Positions 5,918-10,224 of a stretch of 10,224 nt of DNA are shown piece after piece. Position 1 is the first letter of the stretch; every line of letters starts with the position of its first letter. This DNA is from Thermoplasmata archaeon (lineage in GTDB: Archaea > Thermoplasmatota > Thermoplasmata > JAGHBH01). The stretch is taken from the NCBI GenBank assembly GCA_030673205.1, contig DAOVJP010000026.1:1-10224 (forward strand). Reading direction: 5' to 3'. The translations under genes and the position numbers were made by a program. The notes under the pieces are model-generated. The model made no database searches. It saw nothing but the letters and a program-made list of their open reading frames with translations, and was not told the DNA's origin.

Positions 5918-6498
5918 TCCTCCCCTTGTGTGTTCAGGGTCGTTATCTTTCCCAGCGGGTCCAATAGTAGGTCTCTGCATAATGCTATCTTGCCCTGAAG
6001 GTCTTCCATCTGTGCGCCTTTTGTCTCTATCTTGATGGCGATGTATGGGTCGCCGAATGATCCTGGATCCTTTTCTATACAATCGTCTATCGCTTTCAGC
6101 AACCCCTCTTCCTTCTCTTCACCCAGGAGGTTCACTATCTCCACCTGTTGCTGGAATCTCTCCACTGCCTCCCGGTCTATGTTCTCTATGTACGGCATGG
6201 CCCCCGGTGCTCCCAAGATCCTATTGTCCTCTCCCAGGCCGTTCTCATGGAGGGATAGCAAGGTGCTGCCGGAGCGATGCCCCCGTATATCGCTGCCGAA
6301 TATGATGAGGAAGCGGATATTGGGGTTCGATATGATGTTGGCCACCACCTTCTCTACCCCCAGGTTCTCGGTCATCATCTTACCCCACACCGCCACCTTT
6401 CCCTCTGGCAGATCGATGCGCTCGGCCATGGTGACCACCGCCACCGGGCTCTCGTAGTTACCGGTGTTGAACTCGCCGCCCCAAAGATATTCATTCAT
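5914..6498 (-). CDS. mtrA: MtrA-like corrinoid protein, soluble form
   Basis: A 194-residue relative of MtrA, the B12-binding subunit of tetrahydromethanopterin methyltransferase. Conserved stretches: SPVAVVT (17-23), TENLGVEKVVANIISNPNIR (43-62), the corrinoid loop FGSDIRGHRSG (67-77) with His74 in the position of the cobalt-ligand His, ALHENG-like LSLHENG, and GAMPYIENIDREAVERFQQQ. In methanogens a C-terminal helix anchors MtrA in the membrane. Here the tail (about 165-194) is polar (QGKIALCRDLLLDPLGK...) with no membrane segment, so the protein should be cytoplasmic. The ATG at 6498 has AGG six bases upstream. The alternative ATG at 6516 overlaps the metF stop as ATGA and would add six residues. 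It would carry the methyl group between MtrH and core MetE. Confidence 0.92.
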   Translation of the reverse strand: MNEYLWGGEFNTGNYESPVAVVTMAERIDLPEGKVAVWGKMMTENLGVEKVVANIISNPNIRFLIIFGSDIRGHRSGSTLLSLHENGLGEDNRILGAPGAMPYIENIDREAVERFQQQVEIVNLLGEEKEEGLLKAIDDCIEKDPGSFGDPYIAIKIETKGAQMEDLQGKIALCRDLLLDPLGKITTLNTQGEE

Positions 6499-6512
6499 GC
6501 TATTCCTGCCTT

Positions 6513-7442
6513 TCATACTCTTGGTCTGGGGAGCATACCTGCTTCCTCTGCCAGGCGCTGTACTATGGACTCCCACAGTATGGCCATCACATGCATCCCG
6601 TGCACCCCTTTTATGCTCTTCAGCTCCTTCATTATCTCCAGTGATATCTGGAAGCCTTCCTCCAATGGGTCTTGGGCTCCCTCCATCCTCTCCACTATCC
6701 CATCAGGCACGTCCATGCCTGGAATGACATCTCTCATCCTCGCCGCTATCCTGGGGCTCTTCACCGGAGACACGCCTGCTAATATGTGCGTCCTCCTGTC
6801 CAGCCCGCGGTCCCTGACCTCGTCCATCCACTCCGCGAACCTATGCACGTTGAATATAGCCTGTGTCTGGATGAAGTCCGCCCCGGCGTCTATCTTCTTC
6901 TCCAGGCGCAGGAGAGAAGCACCCGGAGGATCGGTGAATGGGTTGGCTACGCCCCCGATGAACAATTTGGGAGGAGAGGCGCGAAGTTTGTCGCCGCTCA
7001 TGAACACCTCTTCGTCACGAAGCATCTTGAAGGCCCGAATAAGTTGAATGGAATCTATGTCGAACACGCCCCTGGCCTGTGGATGGTTGCCGAAGCTCTG
7101 GTGATCCCCTGTAAGACATAACACGTTCTTCATTCCGAGACTAGCCGCTCCTAAAATATCACTTTGTAGGGCGAGCCGGTTGCGATCCCTGCATGTGATC
7201 TGGATGACCGGTTCGATATCCATGTCGAGAAGCAGTTTACCGGCCGCTATGCTGGACAGACGAGCTATGGCCGTCTGGTTGTCGGTGATGTTCACGGCGT
7301 CTGAACAATCCTTGAGCAGAACGCCCTTGCTCCTTATCTTTTCCGGGTCCGCTCCTTTAGGCGGCCCCAACTCGGACGTAAAGGCAAAGCCCCCGCCCAC
7401 CAACACTCTTTCCAGGTTGCTCCCGGTCCTCAAGAATATCAC
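6513..7442 (-). CDS. metF: Methylenetetrahydrofolate reductase, MetF family
   Basis: A 309-residue TIM-barrel flavoprotein that reduces 5,10-methylene- to 5-methyl-tetrahydrofolate. The MetF signatures are present: FTSELGPPKG (21-30) with the catalytic Glu24, SDAVNITDNQT (47-57), QITCRDRNRLALQSDILGA (81-99), which is the pterin/FAD site, LCLTGDHQ (108-115), with the FAD-binding Asp, and IGGVANPF. The start is the GTG at 7442, which overlaps the metV stop (GTGA). The pairing with MetV immediately upstream is the arrangement of MetFV-type reductases in acetogens, which take electrons through MetV iron-sulfur centres rather than directly from NAD(P)H. It indicates a folate-type C1 carrier. It could act on a related pterin instead. 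Confidence 0.9.
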   Translation of the reverse strand: MIFLRTGSNLERVLVGGGFAFTSELGPPKGADPEKIRSKGVLLKDCSDAVNITDNQTAIARLSSIAAGKLLLDMDIEPVIQITCRDRNRLALQSDILGAASLGMKNVLCLTGDHQSFGNHPQARGVFDIDSIQLIRAFKMLRDEEVFMSGDKLRASPPKLFIGGVANPFTDPPGASLLRLEKKIDAGADFIQTQAIFNVHRFAEWMDEVRDRGLDRRTHILAGVSPVKSPRIAARMRDVIPGMDVPDGIVERMEGAQDPLEEGFQISLEIMKELKSIKGVHGMHVMAILWESIVQRLAEEAGMLPRPRV

Positions 7443-8080
7443 CCCGCCCTCAATATCTTCTCTTCGCTCTTGGACCAGTCTTTAGGAGGTTGGATCTTCT
7501 TCAACTTATCGAGTTTCCCCGCCTTCTCCAGCTTCTCATATATGTTATGCCAGATGCACTCCTCCTCGGGGTTCACCTCGCACTTGCCCCCCTCAGAGCC
7601 GCCACATGGGCCGTTGAGCATGTGTTTGGGGCAGCGGGCCACAGGGCACAATCCGCCGGTCTCCTCCAGCACACACTCGCCGCACAACATGCAGTTGCGT
7701 TCGAACACACCTATGCGCTTTATCTCGCCCAAGAAGAGGGTCTGATTACCGGGCACCACCTCGGCCCCGGTCACCTCGGCAATGGTCTGGGTCCCATTGC
7801 CGCAGGACATGGAAAGGATGATGTCAGCCTCCTCCACCTCCGTCTTCAACGGCTTGAGCAGGCGCTTATCGTTCAGCAGGTGGCAGGCTGGCTCAAGGAC
7901 CACATGGCCAGAGACCTTCTTACCCGTCGCCTCCAGCGCCTCCTTCATGGCCAAGACCTCTGGTTCGCCGCCGGTCCTGCACAGCGTGGCACATTCGCTG
8001 CAGCCAGCAATGAAGATGGTGTCGGCGTCGGCCAGGGAAGCAAGTATGTCCTCCAGAGAGCGCTGCCGGGTTATTATCAT
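7439..8080 (-). CDS. metV: MetV-like iron-sulfur/zinc subunit of methylenetetrahydrofolate reductase
   Basis: A 213-residue, cysteine-rich protein of the MetV family. The N-terminal half has GCSECATLC (26-34) with Cys27, Cys30 and Cys34, then a Rossmann-like region with VVLEPACH and LSMSCGNGTQT (Cys93). The C-terminal half has CMLCGEC (130-136), CPVARCP (145-151), NGPCGGSEGGKC (156-167) and a late Cys175, the zinc/iron-sulfur region typical of MetV and of the C-terminal extension of some MetF proteins. It should pass electrons to MetF. The frame is open back to 8128, but the TATA box centred at 8107 lies 27 bases before the ATG at 8080, so the mRNA is probably leaderless and starts here. It is the first gene of the operon. 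Confidence 0.88.
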   Translation of the reverse strand: MIITRQRSLEDILASLADADTIFIAGCSECATLCRTGGEPEVLAMKEALEATGKKVSGHVVLEPACHLLNDKRLLKPLKTEVEEADIILSMSCGNGTQTIAEVTGAEVVPGNQTLFLGEIKRIGVFERNCMLCGECVLEETGGLCPVARCPKHMLNGPCGGSEGGKCEVNPEEECIWHNIYEKLEKAGKLDKLKKIQPPKDWSKSEEKILRAG

Positions 8081-8103
8081 GGGATATGGGGAGGGAAGAG
8101 AGG

Positions 8104-8110
8104 TATAAAT
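8104..8110 (-). promoter_or_regulatory. TATA box of the metV-metF-mtrA-mtrH-metE operon
   Basis: The minus strand reads ATTTATA in the context AATCATTTATACC. Its centre is 27 bases from the ATG at 8080, the usual archaeal TATA-to-start distance for leaderless mRNA. No other promoter is evident before 3749, and the genes downstream are chained by overlaps or short gaps, so this probably drives all six. Confidence 0.65.
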
Positions 8111-8136
8111 GATTTGCTGGTGAGGCATCTAACACC

Positions 8137-8160
8137 AAAAAAGAAAGGAAAGAGGAAAGG
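8137..8160 (-). terminator. T-rich 3' end of microprotein copy 1
   Basis: The minus strand is pyrimidine/T-rich here (CCTTTCCTCTTTCCTTTC, then six T). Archaeal transcription stops at such T tracts without a hairpin. It lies 29-52 bases after the microprotein stop and only about 27 bases before the metV TATA box, so it would separate the two units. Confidence 0.5.
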
Positions 8161-8188
8161 GGTTCTATCGTCGAGTTCCCGCGTGTGC

Positions 8189-8305
8189 TTAGATGCACTG
8201 GGGGTCGTCGATGAAGATACCGTACTTCACGACTATCTCAGGCTCGAAGTGAGCGGAGTTATCGTTAGCGTGGTCGGCACCGTTGTCTGCGTTGTCGTTA
8301 GGCAT
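8189..8305 (-). CDS. 38-aa acidic microprotein, copy 1
   Basis: I do not recognise this family. The 38-residue product has an Asn/Asp/Ala-rich N-terminal half (MPNDNADNGADHANDN), then SAHFEPEIVVKYGIFID, ending DPQCI with a single Cys near the end. It is strongly acidic and has no signal peptide or membrane segment. An ATG at 8314 lies upstream, but AGGAGATGA (8319-8311) is a near-perfect Shine-Dalgarno match placed five bases before the ATG at 8305 and covers the first ATG, so 8305 is preferred. The second copy at 8550-8666 keeps all these signals, which argues that the gene is real. A polar leader plus a short hydrophobic/aromatic core with a terminal Cys resembles a RiPP precursor, but no modifying enzyme is visible. 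A small regulatory or binding protein is equally possible. Confidence 0.7.
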   Translation of the reverse strand: MPNDNADNGADHANDNSAHFEPEIVVKYGIFIDDPQCI

Positions 8306-8324
8306 ATTATTCATCTCCTATTGA

Positions 8325-8338
8325 AGGTCCTAAGACCT
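8325..8338 (-). promoter_or_regulatory. Inverted repeat in the leader of microprotein copy 1
   Basis: AGGTC (8325-8329), four bases CTAA, and GACCT (8334-8338) form a palindrome between the TATA box and the Shine-Dalgarno site, close to the expected transcription start (about 8346). Copy 2 keeps GGTC-CTAA-GACC at 8693-8704. It could be an operator or a short mRNA hairpin. Confidence 0.45.
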
Positions 8339-8367
8339 CCCATATAATGCTGCCGATACACTTCTAC

Positions 8368-8376
8368 TATATAAAA
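8368..8376 (-). promoter_or_regulatory. TATA box of microprotein copy 1
   Basis: The minus strand reads TTTTATATA, close to the ideal archaeal TATA element, followed by GTAGAAGTGTATCGG, which copy 2 shares exactly. It predicts a start near 8346 and a leader of about 40 bases. Confidence 0.65.
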
Positions 8377-8549
8377 GCTTCTTTCACATGTAAATGCCCC
8401 CCCCTCTGTGCAGACCATAGACTTGTGCCGCCCCCCCCCATGAATATCTTCCACCCTGGATCAGACTAACGGATCAAAAGCTATCCTATTCTGAAACATG
8501 AAATAGAAAAGGAACAGGAAAGGGGTTTTATCATCGAATTCCCATGTGC

Positions 8550-8666
8550 TTATTTGCACTGGGGGGAGTCGATGAAGATACCGTACTTCACGACTATCTC
8601 AGGCTCGAAGTGAGCGGAGTTCTCGTTCGCGTGGTCGGCACCGTTGTCTGCGTTGTCGTTAGGCAT
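8550..8666 (-). CDS. 38-aa acidic microprotein, copy 2
   Basis: A paralogue of the microprotein at 8189-8305, also 38 residues. Only three positions differ: Glu for Asp at 15, Ser for Asp at 34 and Lys for Ile at 38. The block HFEPEIVVKYGIFID and the PQC near the end are unchanged. The preferred start (8666) again follows AGGAGATGA with an upstream in-frame ATG buried in that site. Promoter, leader palindrome and T-rich tail are duplicated with it, so both copies look expressed separately. Function unknown. Confidence 0.7.
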   Translation of the reverse strand: MPNDNADNGADHANENSAHFEPEIVVKYGIFIDSPQCK

Positions 8667-8734
8667 ATTATTCATCTCCTATCGTTTATGAAGGTCCTAA
8701 GACCACCCATATGAGCCTACCGATACACTTCTAC

Positions 8735-8742
8735 TATATAAT
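8735..8742 (-). promoter_or_regulatory. TATA box of microprotein copy 2
   Basis: The minus strand reads ATTATATA, followed by the same GTAGAAGTGTATCGG as copy 1. The expected start is near 8712, giving a leader of about 46 bases. Confidence 0.6.
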
Positions 8743-8792
8743 CTTTTATATGTCGGAATATCAATAATATTTATTTGGAATAGAAACATCGG

Positions 8793-8814
8793 AAAAATGA
8801 CCAGAATAGAAAAA
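8793..8814 (-). terminator. T-tract terminator after the ThiI-like gene
   Basis: Two T5 runs on the minus strand (8814-8810 and 8797-8793) lie 20-41 bases after the stop of the ThiI-like gene, in a T-rich stretch. This is the usual form of an archaeal terminator. Confidence 0.5.
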
Positions 8815-8833
8815 TCTTCCGGTTGTGCCCGTG

Positions 8834-9691
8834 CTAGCCCCCGTTGATGAACGCGATTATCCTTTCATATCTCTCCTCTTCCATGCCTGCGAGAGGGTAC
8901 AACACTGCCAATGGAGGCTCCAGGTCCATCTCCTCTGGCTCCCTGTCCACCAACACCAATGCCCTTGAACCCGTGCCCCTCAATATCTCCTGGAGCGATC
9001 CTTCCCCTCTAACGGATCGTTCGGGCCCTCCCCATGGCCGCAGGCGTGGAACGATGTCCTCCGCTCCTTCCTCGGGCATCACGAACAAGCGCACGCCCCT
9101 CTTCATTACCGACCACCCGGCCACCGCAGCCTCATCCTCCATTCCCCGGGGGACCGACAGCAGAGCGCGTCCCTGGGTGCATACGGGCATGCCTCCCGGT
9201 CCCCTCTTCTTCTCCACATACATGTGGCATTTGTCGTTCCTCACCTCCGCCCACAACGTGTTATCCGGGTCCATGAGATCCACTTGGAACTCCTTTTCCG
9301 GGTATGCCTCCAATATGACCTCGCCGAGACGGGCCGCCAGTTCCATGCTGGTGTACGGGTGTGTCCCGGCGCGTTTGCACCGGACCGCAAAGCTCGTCTG
9401 CGGAGGAAAGGAAGAGGCGAGGCGGGCCGCTTCCGGCTCTATGTCCTCCCATCTGCTGGAGGTCTCCGTTGCCTCTGAATAGTATATGACACCAAAGGTA
9501 TGCGCCAACACCTCTTCCACCTTCTCGGTGTGGTTCGTCCGGATGTACAGAACCCCCCTATCCTCCTCCACAGAGGCCTCTACCCTATGGCTCATGAGCG
9601 CATTCTCTATATTGTGTATGAGCTGGCGTTCGAACCTGCGACGGACAGATGCCGATTTGAGCGCTATCTCCCCATATTTCCCCAAGAGCAT
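8834..9691 (-). CDS. ThiI-like THUMP-domain protein with a degenerate PP-loop
   Basis: The 285-residue protein opens like ThiI, the tRNA 4-thiouridine sulfurtransferase: LLGKYGEIALKSASVRRRFE (2-21), then a THUMP RNA-binding domain (~60-165) with FAVRCKRAGTHPYTSMELA and the ending HMYVEKKRGPGGMPV. In active ThiI the next block is an LLSGGIDSPVA-type PP-loop that binds ATP. Here it reads ALLSVPRGMEDEAAVAGWSVMKRG (177-199): the alignment is clear, but the SGGxDS residues are lost. The remaining ~85 residues are shorter than a full AANH domain, and total length is ~100 residues below usual archaeal ThiI. ATP-dependent adenylation therefore looks impossible, and a tRNA-binding or partner role is more likely. 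The ATG at 9763 is in frame but lies upstream of the expected transcription start; 9691 fits ThiI N-termini. No Shine-Dalgarno site is visible. Confidence 0.82.
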   Translation of the reverse strand: MLLGKYGEIALKSASVRRRFERQLIHNIENALMSHRVEASVEEDRGVLYIRTNHTEKVEEVLAHTFGVIYYSEATETSSRWEDIEPEAARLASSFPPQTSFAVRCKRAGTHPYTSMELAARLGEVILEAYPEKEFQVDLMDPDNTLWAEVRNDKCHMYVEKKRGPGGMPVCTQGRALLSVPRGMEDEAAVAGWSVMKRGVRLFVMPEEGAEDIVPRLRPWGGPERSVRGEGSLQEILRGTGSRALVLVDREPEEMDLEPPLAVLYPLAGMEEERYERIIAFINGG

Positions 9692-9768
9692 GGGGGGAGG
9701 AGGGAGGAAGGGAAGAAAAGGGTTGCGGAGGGGCGAGGCACGTCTGCTTCGCAGCTTACCCACAACTA

Positions 9769-9776
9769 TTTATATC
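9769..9776. promoter_or_regulatory. Shared TATA element between divergent genes
   Basis: TTTATATC on the plus strand reads GATATAAA on the minus strand, so both orientations give a usable TATA box. Rightwards, transcription would begin near 9798, about 7 bases before the GTG at 9805 (almost leaderless). Leftwards, it would begin near 9746, about 55 bases before the ATG at 9691. Archaeal orientation is set by flanking BRE bases, and neither side is decisive by eye. Confidence 0.5.
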
Positions 9777-9804
9777 CATTTTTGTCTATGTAACACCGAT
9801 AATC

Positions 9805-10224
9805 GTGCCTAAAGTATACACTTCTAGAGACATAAACATCGTACTGAGACGCCAGCTTGAGGTGAACAAGGCAGTTCGTGTCGGCGGCGTCAAAGGCCAC
9901 CATTCCATCTGCGTCGGAGTGGAGGAGGAGGCGAAGATCACCGTGGAAGGGACTGCGGGGGACTTTTTCGCCGCGTTGAACCAACGGGGCAAGATACGCC
10001 TCATAGGAAGGGCGGAGAGATATGTCGGGAGCACCATGACCGGGGGAGAGCTCTTCATCGAGGGAGATACAGGGGAGGGTGCAGGAGTATGCCTGCAAGA
10101 TGGGACCATCATAATCACGGGAGAAACTGGGAACGATGCTGGCGCTGGCATGGCGGGAGGCGTGCTCATAGTGGATGGGAATGCGGGGATAGGTGTCGGG
10201 AGGAGGATGAGGGGAGGGACCATC
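9805..10224 (+). CDS. GXGXG-domain protein (glutamate synthase alpha C-terminal type), 5' part
   Basis: 140 residues are visible; the gene runs off the right edge. After a short N-terminus (PKVYTSRDINIVLRRQLE) the sequence is a right-handed beta-helix of the GXGXG family, with repeated turns such as ITVEGTAGD, IRLIGRAERYVGSTMTGGEL, FIEGDTGEGAG, IITGETGNDAGAGMAGG and DGNAGIGVGRRMRGG. This domain is the C-terminal part of the glutamate synthase large subunit. In archaea it is often a separate protein (GltB3-like), and it also resembles formylmethanofuran dehydrogenase subunit C. It has a structural/channelling role rather than its own active site. The first in-frame start after the TATA box (9769-9775) is GTG at 9805, 33 bases from the TATA centre, so the mRNA is near leaderless. 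Assignment to GltB3 rather than FwdC-like needs the missing part or the neighbours. Confidence 0.75.
   Translation, partial: MPKVYTSRDINIVLRRQLEVNKAVRVGGVKGHHSICVGVEEEAKITVEGTAGDFFAALNQRGKIRLIGRAERYVGSTMTGGELFIEGDTGEGAGVCLQDGTIIITGETGNDAGAGMAGGVLIVDGNAGIGVGRRMRGGTI

Larger units (their letters stand above)
8143..8376 (-). repeat. Tandem duplicated gene unit, copy 1
   Basis: This stretch is closely similar to 8506-8742. The match covers the TATA box, a leader inverted repeat, the Shine-Dalgarno site, the 38-codon ORF and the T-rich tail. The ORF is the best conserved part; leader and tail carry small indels and substitutions. Confidence 0.9.
8506..8742 (-). repeat. Tandem duplicated gene unit, copy 2
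   Basis: This is the upstream copy of the unit at 8143-8376, in the same orientation and about 363 bases away. Relative to copy 1 its leader has an extra CGTTTA-like insertion between the palindrome and the Shine-Dalgarno site. The spacer between the copies (8377-8505) is unique and contains two long C runs (8397-8404 and 8431-8439); I see no gene in it. Confidence 0.9.

Noticed and set aside
4982..6498. Part of a methanogenic sodium-pumping Mtr complex
   Set aside because: No MtrB-G genes are adjacent, MtrA lacks a membrane helix, and the flanking genes are folate reductase and methionine synthase, so an anabolic role fits better.
6277..7047. Plus-strand open frame over mtrA and metF
   Set aside because: It is a shadow of the high-GC minus-strand genes. 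There is no domain and no ribosome site, and the minus-strand products are unmistakable.
7490..8347. Long plus-strand open frame (285 codons)
   Set aside because: It runs antisense through metV and the first microprotein. Its translation is low-complexity, rich in Leu, His and Gly, with no recognisable domain, while the minus strand encodes a clear cysteine-rich MetV.
8397..8439. C8 and C9 runs between the microprotein copies, considered as a G-quadruplex or phase-variable tract
   Set aside because: Only two G runs are present on the minus strand, and they lie in no reading frame; a quadruplex needs four runs. They are probably slippage-prone spacer.
8143..8742. CRISPR-like array or attachment-site repeat
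   Set aside because: There are only two long repeat units, each containing a complete gene with promoter and terminator. No short regular repeats or integrase are present, so it is a tandem gene duplication.
9691..9763. Upstream ATG at 9763 for the ThiI-like gene
   Set aside because: It adds 24 residues of Pro/Arg-rich sequence not found in ThiI and lies upstream of the start predicted from the TATA box.
1..10224. tRNA, rRNA or known riboswitch
   Set aside because: No T-loop/acceptor pairing pattern, rRNA-like stretch or recognisable riboswitch core was seen on either strand by eye. A covariance search was not possible here.

Overview
The window looks archaeal. Several genes have an AT-rich TATA box 25-27 bases before a start codon, with room for little or no leader (3568, 8080). 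Other genes have Shine-Dalgarno sites. The gene content fits: a DUF835 membrane protein, a RadA/KaiC-type ATPase with an SSL-type P-loop variant, subunits A and H of the methanogen methyltransferase Mtr, a short 'core' MetE, and a ThiI/THUMP protein. MetF and MetV beside MtrA/MtrH suggest a non-methanogenic or atypical archaeon that carries its C1 units on a folate-type carrier. A Thermoplasmatota-like lineage is my best guess, by inference only.

Left part (1-1735): the 3' end of a beta-propeller/DUF835 membrane protein (+) converges on a GNAT acetyltransferase (-). Middle left (1735-2600): a truncated IS3-family element (-) with intact orfA. Its orfB is cut after about 34 codons and runs in frame into the C-terminal membrane anchor of an unrelated surface protein. 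The orfA leader can form two mutually exclusive hairpins, one of which masks the ribosome binding site. Next (2600-3568) is a two-gene unit: an 81-aa protein of unknown function and a KaiC-like ATPase.

The centrepiece (3749-8080, all -) is a tight operon, metV-metF-mtrA-mtrH-core metE-DUF4346. Five genes are chained by start/stop overlaps (or a short gap at mtrA), and the sixth follows after 16 bases. It runs from one near-leaderless promoter at about 8107. Read as a pathway, MetF/MetV reduce methylene- to methyl-tetrahydrofolate, MtrH moves the methyl group to the corrinoid on soluble MtrA, and core MetE passes it to homocysteine. This would be a three-component, folate-linked, cobalamin-dependent methionine synthase built from Mtr parts.

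Right part (8143-10224): two tandem copies of a 38-codon gene, each with its own promoter, leader inverted repeat, Shine-Dalgarno site and T-rich tail, encode nearly identical acidic microproteins ending in a Lys-Tyr-Gly-Ile...Pro-Gln-Cys tail. Upstream of them lies a ThiI-like THUMP protein whose ATP-binding PP-loop is ruined. It is divergent from a GXGXG-domain protein (glutamate synthase alpha C-terminal type) that runs off the right edge; the two share one TATA element.
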